A DNA stretch of 50,000 bases, taken from assembly GCA_964020155.1 (NCBI GenBank), contig OZ026548.1:1658897-1708896 (forward strand), written 5' to 3'. The first letter of the stretch is position 1; each line of letters starts with the position of its first letter. The position numbers were made by a program, and so were the translations under genes. Below the pieces are notes generated by a model. It did no database searches and was not told the origin of the DNA. It worked only from the letters and a program-made list of their open reading frames with translations. Origin of the DNA: Chondrilla cf. caribensis. Lineage: Eukaryota > Porifera > Demospongiae > Chondrillida > Chondrillidae. Below are positions 39,203 through 50,000 of the stretch, one piece after another.

Positions 39203-42200
39203 TCACATCATTTCAGATGCTGCATGGTATGGAAGGCGCTCTGGAAAAAGGTCCCCACCATCATCATTTTCATCCTCAACTCTACTCTCTGGCCTGGCAG
39301 GGTGGAGAGCTTGGCAACACTTAGAGGACTGACAACAAGTACGTTTCTTACAACACTTGTAGCAACAAACACAAATAACAGTCAAAATGGGCAAGGACAC
39401 CATAACATATGTGAGAATTAAAAGAATGATAGTAAACGTCTCAGGGTCGCTGCGCTGTAGTGTGGAATCAGCTGATAATTGAATGAAAAAGTTGGTCACC
39501 ATAGTTCCCACCGAAGCTAGAATAAGATACAAGAGATAAAGAGACTCATAATAGTTGTGTTTAGGTTCTTTGTAAGGTTGAATCAGTGAGTGAACCCCAA
39601 GAATGATGATGAAACTAAAAGACAGGACAGTAGGTCGTATTAGTATGTTGTTAGCAAGGAGAGCATACAAAGACCACAGTACAACCAGATACAGCAGGTG
39701 GAGTCCAGCATACCAACGAAGCTTGTCCTTGTACACTCCTTGGAACACATCAAACACCGGATGTAGTTTGGAGAAACGAGGAAGAGGTAACTTGTGGAAG
39801 AGAGTAGGTATGGATGGAGAGTAGATGAGGGCCATTGGGAGGAGCAGGAGGAGGATAACAACAACACAAGCAATGGAGAAGAAAATCCGCATACTTATTT
39901 GTATGAATCTAAAATCAGGACAAGCCTTGGGTTTAAGACAATGATCATTGTTTACCGCCATACAGCATGAAGGCACTGGTCCTTCAGATAATATGTGAAA
40001 GGATATAGATAACAGGTCACCATAAGCCAGTACAATAACAGAACCAATACCGTGAAGAATGGTCCTCCTAGCTGTATGCTTCTCTCTGAAGTGTCGTGTG
40101 GCTCTTCTCAGCTTAGCCCAGGGAAGACGGCACTTCTGAAATGGACACCAATTACACTTCATCAGGAACAGGACCAGCACTATAGCAATAATACTCAATA
40201 TATACTTGAAATATTCCAGAAAGTAATAAGGAGAAACCAGGCCATGGTTGTTTGGACTCAAAATAGCACTACCACTCAAAACGAAAGTGTAAATGTGGTT
40301 CTGCATGACAATCAGTGACAATACCTCCCCTAATGGAGATGCAAGTGGTAAACATTGATAAAAGAAGACAAAGGAGCGGCTTGTTCCTGAAACAAGGTTA
40401 ATGTTGAAGAACATGATTATTGGGAGAACTATTAAGAGTAGGCCTACACCAAGGAATACCAGCAAGGAGAGTTTGGAGAACTCAAAAATTGATAATTGGT
40501 TCAGTTTTTCCTCATTAGCATTGTTGTCAACATAACACAGACAGGTAGATCCTAGGGATTCTTCATTAAAATCCGAAGCGTTACAGTAACTGTTCGTCTT
40601 GCATGCAGTAACCGCTCTCCTAACATCACAGAAAAACGCTGGCACTTGTGTACGCGGGACCAGTAGCGCATGTGGGACATGTCCATTAGCACTTTTATGG
40701 CTTCCGCGGTCGGCGATTTTTCGTTATATTCAAGAGCTTCTATTTTTGTTTGAGAAGAAGAAAACGACACGAAACCTTTTGAAGACAACATTTTAGGACA
40801 TAAGCTTTGATTTTAGAGCTTTCTGTAGTACTTCGCTTCATAACTACGGAGAAAATCGGCACTAAAATAGGCTTATAAAAAGTAGTTTTTTGAGCGGGGG
40901 TTTGTTAAGATGGCTCCAAATTACACCATATCTGGGTTTTAGATACACAAATGTATTATCTAAAAGTCTACCGAGGGGGATTTTGATACAACTAAGACTT
41001 AGTGAGATATTAACGAAAATATGGTAAATCGTAAAAACTTACCGTGAATTCTCGCTAATAACTCAAGAATGGAATAACGAATCAAAATCCCCCTCGGTGA
41101 AAAGTTGAATTGTTGTCGGTTCTCCGTACTAAAGTATTCAGATTGATCCTACGTAGCCTGGATCAAAACCCCCCTCAACATTGCTGATTCCACTGATGTG
41201 ATCCACTGCCGATGCCATTTATCACATGATTGTCATGTGACTAATTGGCTTACGTCATAATCTCGTCGATATCAAGTGTTAGTGTTAACGTCTTTGAGAT
41301 TGTTTCGATACCTTTTTGGCCCAATTGATTGTTTATTTTGAACTTTTAATATTTATAATGATAGAATTGATAATATTTTTTCGATCGTTTTGAGAAGAAA
41401 GACAAATAGGAGCTGAAGCGAGGCACAGAAGACAATCGAGGTACGCACCGATATATGACGGAATTATGATCGTATACCTTCATTTTATCATCTTTTTGCA
41501 CTTCTGATGCCTGAAATAACTGAAAATACTCCATTACTAATCGTATCTTATTTCAATAGCTGCGCTCTATCTCCCAAATTGTCTGAAATGGAATACGCAG
41601 TCGAAAATAATTTCTATTTTTTATCTAAACCTCTTCAAAAGGGTTTAAATCAAAGAAAATAAGGATTAAAGTGGTGAAGAAACGCCGAACATATATTATC
41701 TTTGCTACATATTTCCGAACTTCGATCGATTATCTTGCGTAATCACCCGACTAAATCACGAGATAGTCATGTGATAACGCTATCTCAGGCTGCACCAAGG
41801 CGTTAATAGCATTCTATTAACGCTTAGTGAGACAACTGGACATGTTCCACATGCGAGGGGGTGGAAATAAATTTTAACACACGGATACGAGTACGGATAA
41901 CTTGTATAGAATGAATCATTTCTACGATCGACACTCTCAACTATATTTCCACGACAAAATTCATAATTGTTCCCTTTCTCGATAGTACTGCACCTTGGTG
42001 TCTTGAGACGATCTTCGGTAGAGGTGGTGAAATCGCACTTCAGGTAAGCAATCCCGCTACTGGAATTAAAAGTATCATTGCAATATTCGATCGAAGTGAC
42101 ACTGCAGTCCCCTTCAATACTGCTTCCTATACACGGAGACATCATCACCACGAACACGAGAACCTTACTCAAAACGAGCCTCATTCTGTGGAAGAGCATC

Positions 42201-42217
42201 GGATACAGGTAGACCAT
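39203..42217 (-). pseudogene. Receptor-like protein R4, split by a TIR element
   Basis: The N-terminal part runs from 42217 (conserved Met at 42184) to about 41856: signal peptide and first ectodomain half. The coding sequence is then interrupted by a 1.19 kb element (40667-41855) and resumes at about 40666, continuing open to the stop at 39203 with the second ectodomain half, nine spans and tail. Both halves align to R1 without other breaks. The 2-3 loop (TFVLSGSAILSPNNHGLV), 4-5 loop (short, AVNNDHCLKPKAC) and 8-9 loop (IQLSADSTLQRSDPETF) are again distinct. As it stands the frame ends inside the insertion, so the copy is broken unless the element is spliced out, for which no good sites were seen. 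Confidence 0.85.
40667..41855. mobile_element. 1.19 kb TIR element (family D) inserted in R4
   Basis: Ends form 19 bp inverted repeats with one mismatch (CGCATGTGGGACATGTCCA left; CGCATGTGGAACATGTCCA as reverse complement of the right). R1, R2 and R5 lack it at this point. No transposase ORF. Inside are an inverted pair around GAGGGGGATTTTGAT / ATCAAAATCCCCCTC (about 40975 and 41082) and a small hairpin GCGTTAATAG...CTATTAACGC near 41800. The target duplication could not be read because the insertion point lies in a G-run. Confidence 0.8.
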
Positions 42218-42381
42218 AGTTCCTAGACCTCGAATACCGGTGGTATGGAAGATTCTATGGTGTGACCTCTATTATCTATGGTGTGACAGACATAAGACAC
42301 CTCCCCTAAGAAATATCATCAAATTCTACATGAATGTCATTAATAATCCATACTATGAATATTATTAGACCACTTTCAAAA

Positions 42382-42389
42382 TGACGTCA
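42382..42389. promoter_or_regulatory. CRE/ATF-type site TGACGTCA upstream of R4
   Basis: Perfect palindrome in the same block as upstream of R1, followed by GTTTAGCGCCAG. Confidence 0.5.
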
Positions 42390-43328
42390 CAGTTTAGCGC
42401 CAGTATAAAGGGAATGGTTGAATCAGCCGAACAGTTGTGTTTTATACATATGTTCCAAATATCCAGATTACATCATTGTTTATTTAACAATGTACAGTAA
42501 CTATGTGTATATAATATGTAATAATTTCTAAATATAGTGCATATGAGAGACCCTGCATACTGGGCCTGAAACAACCCGCCACACAACTGCTCATGATTAT
42601 TGTTAACCAGGTTACCACAATGGAATATATGCTGTAATATTATGTATACGTATATGTACAAAGAAATATGCATACAGTATGTATACATACATACGTACGT
42701 ACATATGATATATGAACCAGCTGCAGAATTTCATTTTAGAAAGGTTAGCAAGAAAATGCAAATATGGTTGTGAAGAAAGAGGCTAACATGAGTATTAATG
42801 TTGTCTCATATATTTTTGGAAAGAAAGTGTGTAAATTTCCTTGGGGAGGAGCAAAAATGAGGCAAATGTACCCCTCCCTTCAAAGAGACCCTGCATACCA
42901 TACATACGTACCTACCTACACATGCTCATATAAAGCCTTATTATGTATTTGTCATCTCATTGTGTGTAGCGCTCTGTGAGGAAAACCCTACTCGTTTAGC
43001 AATATCTGCTGTGATTGGTTTGACTGGAGGTTTTGTACCAGTGGTGACCACTCAGCCTGAACCAGATGAAGTAGACGGTTGTGTGCAGAAGGAGACTCTC
43101 GTCCAAGATAGGGATGCAGCTACACATGGCCCATGGATCAAAAGAGGAAGAACTGCTAAGAAAGAGCAAAATTGGATCTATTGGTAAGTTAGTTCACATA
43201 CGTACAGTGTATGTACATATGTATTTACTACATGCTTATCATGAATGTAGACATACTTGTGTATACGCTCTATATACGTACATATGAGTCATGAGTGTGG
43301 ATGCTTACACTTCCTTGGATGTATACAT

Positions 43329-43550
<222 letters not shown>

Positions 43551-43554
<4 letters not shown>

Positions 43555-43763
43555 ATTTGCACACTCCTTAATTTAAATCACACATCCTGTTGCCCATTCC
43601 AACATCATCAGTTAAACAGCTCAAGCTTTGTTGTATTCATTTTGTCTTGTCACCAATAACAACCATGCCGATTCTTGAGCATAATAATTATGGTGATAGC
43701 TACATACAATTCATCTAATCCACCAATAATGGTGGGATATTTCCACCAGTGTTTTTTACAGTG
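43551..43763. mobile_element. Right-hand remnant of a family C MITE
   Basis: Matches about 37612-37815 of the complete element, ending GTTTTTTACAGTG followed by TA, at the same position relative to exon 13 as in copy 4. The left half is lost in the CA-repeat junction. Confidence 0.8.
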
Positions 43764-44534
43764 TATGGTTGTGGCTATCTTCATGCAGCTTTTATGGTAC
43801 AAGTAATGTGTACGTACATGATACAATAGTTATTGTCTCATTAATTCCAGCTTCAGCATAAAGGTCGCCTTTTGACTGTCTTCAGCTCTTCTGGTTACTG
43901 TGGGGGCACCAACGAAGCTGCCTGTGTGCTCATGGAGGGAAGAAAGATCAGAACCATTCGTCTGGACACAACATGATCAGTTGATATTATATCTGTGTTA
44001 AATTAACTATAGATTTAATTATACTTTGTAAGTCTGCATGCCATATTTCTAAAAGTAATTATCTGTACGTGAGTAATGTTCTACAGTATACCAGGTGGTA
44101 TGTAATTGACTTTTGGAAATAATGTATGTTTTCCTGTATATAGCATGCAATTCATTTACGTATACACACACTTGTCGTGTATGAACCTCCAGGTTACCAT
44201 ATATAACTGCATATAATATCTAAGTTTACTAGCTAGTGTATAATGTGTAATTATAATGCAAGACTTGTGTCACATGTAGTAATCACTGATTGTAATTGGC
44301 ATTAATGCAAAATCAATCAATATTAAAGTATAAATCCGGATAATAATATATAAACTTAGGCAAAAGGGCAAACATCAAAATAATATCATGTTATTTGACA
44401 TAATGGTAATTCATACTGGGAAAACCTTTAACTGATCATGAAGGCTTCTTTAACAAGTATTAGTTAAATTTTCTGTATGCAACTGCATTATGTGTAATTC
44501 AACAATAATGTTAAGTATTCCATCAATTATCTAG

Positions 44535-46397
44535 TCACATCATCTCAGATGCTGCATGGTATGGAAGGCGTTCTGGAAGAGGGTCCCCACCATCATCATT
44601 CTCATCCTCATCTTTACTCTCTGGCCTCGTGGGATGGAGAACTTGGCAACACTTGGAGAACCGACAACAAGTACGTTTCTTACAAGACTTGTAACAACCA
44701 TAAATTAAAATGGGCAAGGACCCCATGTATGTTGAGAGAATATTGAAAGATATCAAAATTTCCAGGGACAGCTGGAAAAAGTTGCTTAACACAGTGACCA
44801 ATGAAGCAAGAACATTAAGATACAGGAGAAGAGACTCATAATAGTTGTGTTTAGGTTCTTTGTAAGGTTGAATCATTGAGTGAATCCCAAGAATAGCGAG
44901 GAAGCTAAAGGACAGGACAACATGCCGTGTTAGCACTTTAGTAGCAAGGCCAGCATACAAAGACCACAATACAACCAGATACAGCAGGTGGAGTCCAGCA
45001 TACCATCGAAGCTTATCCTTGTACACTCCTTGGAACACATCAAACACCGGATGTAGTTTGGAGAAACGAGGAAGACGCAACTTGTGGAAGAGAGTAGGTA
45101 TGGATGGAGAGTAGATGAGGGCCATTGGGAGGAGCAGGAGGAGGATTACAACAACACAAGCAATGGAGAAGAATACTTGTATACGTGTTTGTAAGAATGT
45201 GACATCAGGACAAGCCTTAGGTTTAAGACAATGATCAGAATAAATGTATGTTCTATTATTATAATAATAGTTTACCGCCATACAGCATGAAGGCATAATA
45301 ATTGGTCCTCCAGATAATATGCGAAAGGATATAGATACAAGGTCACCATAAGCCAGTACAATAACAGAACCAATACCATGAAGAATGGTCCTCTTAGCTG
45401 TATGCTTCTCTCTGAAGTGTCGTGTGGCTCTTCTCAGCTTAGCCCAGGGAAGACGGCACTTCTGAAATGGACACCAATTACACTTCACTAGGAACAGGAC
45501 CAGCACTATAGCAATAATACTCAATATATATTTGAAATATTCCAGAAAGTAATAAGGAGAAACCAGGGCATGGTTGTTTGGACTCGAAATAGCATTACCA
45601 CTAATGGACAAAACGAAAGAGTAAATGTGGTTCTGCATGACGATCAGTGACGATACCTCCCCGATTGGAAATGCAAGTGGTAAACATTGATAAAAGAAGA
45701 CAAAAGAGCGGCTTGTTCCTGAAACAAGGTTAATATTGAAGAACATGATTATTGGGAGAACTATCAATAGTTGGCCTACACCAATGAATACTAACCAGAA
45801 GAGTTTGAGGAATTTAAAAGTTAACGGGTTCAGATTTTCCTCATTACCATTGTCATAACATAGACAGGTAGATTCCCTGGATTCTTCTGAATCATTAAAA
45901 TCTGAAGCGTTACAGTAACTGTTCTCCTTGCAGTTTGAAATATCACAGAAATACGCCGGCACTAGTGGGGAGTACGAATAATTTGCACAGAATGAATCAT
46001 TTCTACGATCGACTCTCTCAACATTATTTCCACGACAAAATTCATAATTGTTCCCTTTCTCGAGAGTACTGCACCTTGGTGTCTTGAGATGATCTTCAGT
46101 AGAGGCGGTGAAATCGCACTTCAGGTAAGCAATCCCGCTACTGGAATTAAACGTATCATCGCAATATTCGATCGAAGTGATACTGCATTCCCCTTCAATA
46201 CCGCTTCCTATACACGGAGACATCATCACCACGAAAAAGAGAGCCTTACTCAAAACGAGCCTCATTCTGTCGAAGAGCATCAGATACAGGTGACACTTGT
46301 GACATGCACGGTGAATTTGACCTCCCCGTTTATGGTAATAAGACCATGATGAGACTAACGTTTCGTTATAAACAGACACCTCTCTAAGAAATACCAT
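44535..46397 (-). CDS. Receptor-like nine-span membrane protein R5 (intact)
   Basis: Single open frame of 620 aa; the conserved signal-peptide Met is at 46265 (MRLVLSKALFFVVMMSPCIG), giving 576 aa, and is preferred over the first ATG at 46397. Same plan as R1. Ectodomain retains the STLEKGNNYEFCRG segment. Loops are distinctive: 2-3 (SFVLSISGNAISSPNNHALV), 4-5 longest of the set (AVNYYYNNRTYIYSDHC, with an N-glycosylation site) and 8-9 shortest (VLSNFFQLSLEILISF). The tail begins IYGCYKSCKKRTCC, with fewer cysteines than the others, and ends LPYHAASEMM. Convergent with the phosphatase copy 5 remnant. Confidence 0.85.
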   Translation of the reverse strand: MVFLREVSVYNETLVSSWSYYHKRGGQIHRACHKCHLYLMLFDRMRLVLSKALFFVVMMSPCIGSGIEGECSITSIEYCDDTFNSSSGIAYLKCDFTASTEDHLKTPRCSTLEKGNNYEFCRGNNVERVDRRNDSFCANYSYSPLVPAYFCDISNCKENSYCNASDFNDSEESRESTCLCYDNGNEENLNPLTFKFLKLFWLVFIGVGQLLIVLPIIMFFNINLVSGTSRSFVFFYQCLPLAFPIGEVSSLIVMQNHIYSFVLSISGNAISSPNNHALVSPYYFLEYFKYILSIIAIVLVLFLVKCNWCPFQKCRLPWAKLRRATRHFREKHTAKRTILHGIGSVIVLAYGDLVSISFRILSGGPIIMPSCCMAVNYYYNNRTYIYSDHCLKPKACPDVTFLQTRIQVFFSIACVVVILLLLLPMALIYSPSIPTLFHKLRLPRFSKLHPVFDVFQGVYKDKLRWYAGLHLLYLVVLWSLYAGLATKVLTRHVVLSFSFLAILGIHSMIQPYKEPKHNYYESLLLYLNVLASLVTVLSNFFQLSLEILISFNILSTYMGSLPILIYGCYKSCKKRTCCRFSKCCQVLHPTRPESKDEDENDDGGDPLPERLPYHAASEMM

Positions 46398-46410
46398 AGC
46401 ACTTTCAAAC

Positions 46411-46418
46411 TGACGTCA
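46411..46418. promoter_or_regulatory. CRE/ATF-type site TGACGTCA upstream of R5
   Basis: Perfect palindrome followed by CAGTTTCGCGCC, which also looks like an E2F-type site. It lies only 14 bp upstream of the first ATG and about 146 bp upstream of the preferred Met at 46265. Confidence 0.5.
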
Positions 46419-46424
46419 CAGTTT

Positions 46425-47198
46425 CGCGCCATTTTTGTATTGGTTGGCCATAGGTACTATGCCCGTTTGTTGCGGAGCTGTATGCTGTGCAAATCGTTTC
46501 TCGAAGGAATCGAGTGTTACTTTTAATCGTTTCCCAGAGGACAGTAGAGTGAACAGTCGATAATCAGACCTATAATTATTCGGACACTCGGATGTCGGAA
46601 AGTACTGAGTCTGAAGGGTATTGACTTCGAAACAATGAGCATTATTTAAGGGCCTAGAAGATGTACTCGTATGTACTCTGAAGTTTGTACCTTTGTGCAT
46701 CCTTGTGATAAGGGTGATTAGATGGCGTGCCTGAAATAATCGATTTCTGGACGATCCGATCAATGTTTCAGAACACAACCTTCCTGTTTGATCAATATTT
46801 TCAAATTGAAAACTCACCGCTTGTACATACAATCCTCAGCTTCAACATATTCAAGTTGGAATCGGACGAGTCACTAATACAGATTGCATACTCGAACCAT
46901 ATGTTACGTAGTTTTTGAATGTCTATGATCAGACGTCTCAATTTCGTATTTTTCTATTTAATTTAGTATAGTAGGAAAATGGATTTAATCGTCGTGTATC
47001 TTCTTTCATAATAAAGTGAACCCGACGAAATCTCCACCAGTAGCAGACCACCTTAATCTGTATTATTTATAAGCTAGTAAGTAGCTAATAGGTTATCCCT
47101 TCATCGAGTTTACATTCCACCTACGTACGTATGTTATATACACTGTCAGGTTTACATACATGTATATATATTATATTATATATACGTCGTATAGCTAT
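46425..47198. other. Spacer right of the array
   Basis: A minus-strand ORF at 46416-46832 exists but has no recognisable content, and no exon could be supported. TATA-rich microsatellite DNA lies near 47160-47190. Nothing else assigned. Confidence 0.4.
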
Positions 47199-47256
47199 AC
47201 TCAAACGAACATCATTCTGTGGAAGAGCATATAGGTAGACCATAGATCCTAGACCC
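47199..47256 (-). pseudogene. Remnant of a sixth receptor-like gene 5' end
   Basis: The plus-strand text ACTCAAACGAACATCATTCT followed by GTGGAAGAGCATATAGGTAG and ACCATAGATCCTAGACC matches the start-codon region and leader of R1 (about 14176-14236). Only about 58 bp survive, suggesting that the array once extended further right. Confidence 0.6.
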
Positions 47257-47800
47257 TAAATATATATCGTTGCCAGGGTGCATTTGCCCCCCCCCCCCCT
47301 TTTTTAAAGTTGCTTACATATAAAAGTTTCTTCGTGGATGACTGGATTTCCGGGCTTCAAAGCAATCTATTTTTACAAACTTAGTTATGCGCATGTTCAC
47401 TAAGAAATTCTATAGGAACTATATATTTTTGGCTGTTAGCTCCATGGGTGACCATGAGTGAAGCAGACCCACTTAAGGACTGGAACCTCATATCAATTAC
47501 ACACTAGGGCACCAGAGCTTTGATAGTTTCACCATAGACATAGTTTAGAGTGTCTATGGTTTCACTAGTTAGGGTTAGGGATGTCGATATGTGTGCACAT
47601 CATTAATTAGGATTAACCTTGGATAATATTAATATTATTATGCAATTGATCCCAATTTGGGAATAAAAGTACTCTGTAATGCATCCCTATATAACTAGCA
47701 ATATGACATTGATATTGTTAACATTAAATATAGCCGGCCATCGTAAACTCATACAAACATTGGTTATCATAGCTACAGGTTAAGTTGTCTGGTATATATA
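47257..47800. other. Non-coding spacer
   Basis: AT-rich DNA with a C13 homopolymer near 47281-47300. No gene or repeat family recognised. Confidence 0.4.
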
Positions 47801-48003
47801 CAGTGGAACCTCTATTAAAGGACTCTCCCAATAAAGGACAACATAGAAATTACCTCCATACAAAGGACACTTCCTTAGGCCCCAAAAATAAACTTTCCTA
47901 TAGTGCTAATACATTTAATTTTCCACCTCTGAAGAGTGGACAACCTCCCTATAGTGGACAAATTAGATGGTCCCAATGTGTCCTTTGTAAAGAAGTTCCA
48001 CTG
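47801..48003. mobile_element. Complete 203 bp MITE, family B (pogo-like ends)
   Basis: Begins CAGTGGAACCTCTATTAAAG, ends AAGAAGTTCCACTG, flanked by TA on both sides. Inner sections are also inverted (AAAGGACA... / ...TGTCCTTTG). The CAGTGGAACCTC end and TA target resemble pogo/Tigger-type non-autonomous elements. Relatives at 26055 and 38214. Confidence 0.8.
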
Positions 48004-48221
48004 TATAATGTTTATTTGAAGTAATAATAATCATTAAGATATAATTCATAACAATATTAAATTGACATTAATATACACATCCTTAGAAAATTTTACTCAA
48101 GACTCGGCGCAAGTATAATACTATATCATTATTATGAGGAACAGTAAATAATTTGGTCAAGTAATGCAAACGTAATTGAAAAGGAGACTATTTCAATAAT
48201 AAAGAGTATTACCCTATATGT

Positions 48222-48502
48222 TCAGTCCAGGGATTCGTCACTCAGTAGCTCTTCTTCATTCCCACTGTCTTCTCCATTTTGCTGAGGAGGAGCAATGTTC
48301 TCTAGAACAGCTCTCAGTCTCTGTGCCAAGTACTGAGCAGTATCTCTAGCTGTCTGCCCTGCTCCTTCAGTAGATGGATCTGCAGTGTTGAGAGGAGACA
48401 CACATACGTACGTAAGTATGTAACAATGCAAGTTGTCTAGTGTGATGAGGAAGACTATCTTACCAGACACAACAACATGGCAATAGATGTTCCTCGGAGC
48501 AC
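48222..48502 (-). CDS. Last two exons of an unknown minus-strand gene
   Basis: The terminal exon runs 48379 to 48222: acceptor caacactgcag, then DPSTEGAGQTARDTAQYLAQ, ending in an acidic tail (NGEDSGNEEELLSDESLD). A short upstream exon, 48502 to 48464, reads GAPRNIYCHVVVS and ends at a gtaaga donor; the split codon G|AT joins the two in frame. The upstream acceptor would be AAG, because the nearby CAG acceptor would put a stop in frame, so that exon is less certain. Product not recognised. Earlier exons were not found in the window. Confidence 0.5.
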
Positions 48503-48689
48503 CTTGATACAAGGAATGTCATCTGCACAGAGAATGAGTTAGTAAGAATCAATATATGTATATCATGTCTGTGTGCACATACGTACAGTAACTGTATGTA
48601 CATACAATATATTTTGTCCTAAATGCAATGAGTAACAATAATATGTGAACTTGTTGCATATCAAATGCAGTAACATAGTACAAAATGTA

Positions 48690-50000
48690 TTATACTTTGA
48701 ATGCAGTAATGCATATGATATTCAGAGTCATGGGTAGTATATTGAATGTAATATGGACAATCATACACATTGAACAGTCCTGATTCCTACAAGGTAAAAC
48801 TGTAATGGATCTATGTGCACTCCTTTCAATCTGACACTGTTAGAACTGCTTAACCCTCAATTCTCTTCGTTCCCTGGGTGCACGTGTTTGGAGCAGGTAC
48901 CAGTGCATTAATCCCACTTTGCTCTGTTTACTCTGTTATCTACAACCACTTAACGTCATGTTTGAAGCAATAATGGATGACAGCTCAAACCCATTACTCT
49001 GTTAACCAACCATTAGTGTTAGCTCAGACAGAATACACTGGACATATGTACATATATATATACCTATGTACATACTTATGTATATGTATGGGCCAACAAG
49101 TAAATGTATCTACTGTATGTAAGTATGTATGTATGTACGGATAGTACTAACGTAGATGTACATTTGTATGTATGCACAGTATGCACTGTATGTGCATGAA
49201 AGCACTGACATATGTACACATGTACTGTAGATGTATGTATGTGTACTACGTAGAGTGGTGACACAGAGTAGACACACATAATAAAATATTGTGCATATAT
49301 GCATGTGTAATATGTTTACTGCACACAGAATTTAATGTACAGTTTAAAATTGAAGCAGATAACAGAATGACGTACACAGATAAATCTATCCCATGTAATA
49401 TAGAAAAATTTAGAATATACTTCGAATGCAGTGATGCATGCGCATAATCACAGTCATAGGTAGTACTGTATATTGAACGTAATATACGTATGTATAATGT
49501 ATGTACATGCCATTACTGTAACGGAGCCATGTGTAATCCACTTAATCTGACACTGTTTGAACTGCTAAAACTCTCAGTTCTCTTGGTTCCTTGGGTGCAT
49601 GTGTTTGGAGCAGGTACCAGTGCATTAATCCCACTTTGCTCTGTTTACTCTGTTATCTACAACCACTTAACGTCACTTTCGACTGCACATAATGCTGATG
49701 TTTGAAGCAATAATAGATGACACCTCAAACCCAATACTCTGCTACCCAACCATTAGTGGCAGCTCAGACAGAATACACTGGACGTGTGTACCTAAATACA
49801 TACATGGGTATATGTATGAGCCAACGTACATAAATACATCTACTGTATGCATGCATTGATGGATGGATAGTGCTAACATAGGTGTACATTTGCATGTATG
49901 CACAGTATATGCACTGTATGTATATTAAAAGTGCTGACATGTATACGAATGTACTGTAGATGCATGTATCATATGTATGTGTACTGCACATGTAGAGTGG
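48690..50000. repeat. Direct tandem duplication, period about 740 bp
   Basis: Segments about 48690-49258 and about 49430-50000 align in order. Shared landmarks are GTTTGGAGCAGGTACCAGTG (48889 and 49605), ACAGAATACACTGGAC (about 49028 and 49769) and GTAGAGTGG (49258 and 50000). The second copy has a roughly 25 bp insertion after AACGTCA. Copies have diverged visibly. Non-coding as far as I can see; the second copy may continue past the window. Confidence 0.8.

Noticed and set aside
40667..41855. Family D element as a natural intron of R4
   Set aside because: R1, R2 and R5 have uninterrupted coding sequence here, the insert has terminal inverted repeats, and no GT-AG pair matches its borders.
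46416..46832. Minus-strand ORF of 138 codons right of R5
   Set aside because: It overlaps the conserved CRE-containing upstream block of R5, has no recognisable domain and no splice support.
48860..50000. CRISPR-like or satellite array
   Set aside because: There are only two visible copies of a long unit, with no short regularly spaced repeats, in a eukaryotic context.

Overview
This is a eukaryotic, almost certainly metazoan, genomic segment. It is AT-rich, with short GT-AG introns, long CA/GT microsatellites and many kinds of transposon. It contains a recognisable Pescadillo (PES1) 5' end. A sponge or another early-branching invertebrate is my best guess, because the multi-membrane-span protein family looks like the large uncharacterised families of such animals; the sequence alone does not prove this.

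Layout. Positions 1-5470 hold the start of PES1 (minus strand), a head-to-head unknown three-exon gene (plus), a 5'-truncated LINE, and the last two exons of an unknown basic protein (minus). Positions about 5480-46420 are a tandem array of five copies of one cassette. Each cassette has a plus-strand PPP-family Ser/Thr phosphatase gene (13 recognised coding exons, degenerate EF-hand region plus C-terminal catalytic domain), followed tail-to-tail by a minus-strand, intronless gene for a signal-peptide-bearing protein with about nine membrane spans, called here the receptor-like protein (R1-R5). Positions 46420-50000 hold a remnant of a sixth receptor 5' region, a small TA-flanked MITE, the 3' exons of an unknown minus-strand gene and a roughly 740 bp direct duplication.

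State of the copies. Phosphatase copy 1 is complete. Copy 2 lacks exons 3-5. Copy 3 is a multiply damaged pseudogene. Copy 4 lacks exons 1, 2, 4 and 5 and has a frameshifted exon 3, but keeps exons 6-13 (the catalytic part) open. Copy 5 is only exon 1 fused by deletion to exon 13. Receptors R1, R2 and R5 are intact, R3 has a one-base frameshift, and R4 is split by a 1.2 kb TIR element. Between receptor copies, the differences cluster in the N-terminal ectodomain and in exactly those loops predicted to be extracellular; cytoplasmic loops and membrane spans are nearly invariant.

Mobile DNA. A 4.6 kb Ty3/gypsy-type LTR retrotransposon (317 bp LTRs with three differences, 5 bp target duplication GATAG) lies antisense in intron 7 of phosphatase copy 4; the homologous intron of copy 2 is an empty site. 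Its gag-pol frame is open except for one in-frame TGA. At least four TIR/MITE families also occur, some nested.

Working hypothesis (inference): the array is a locus generating variants of a surface receptor, and the linked phosphatase was carried along and is mostly decaying, or was reduced to a catalytic-only form in copies 2 and 4.
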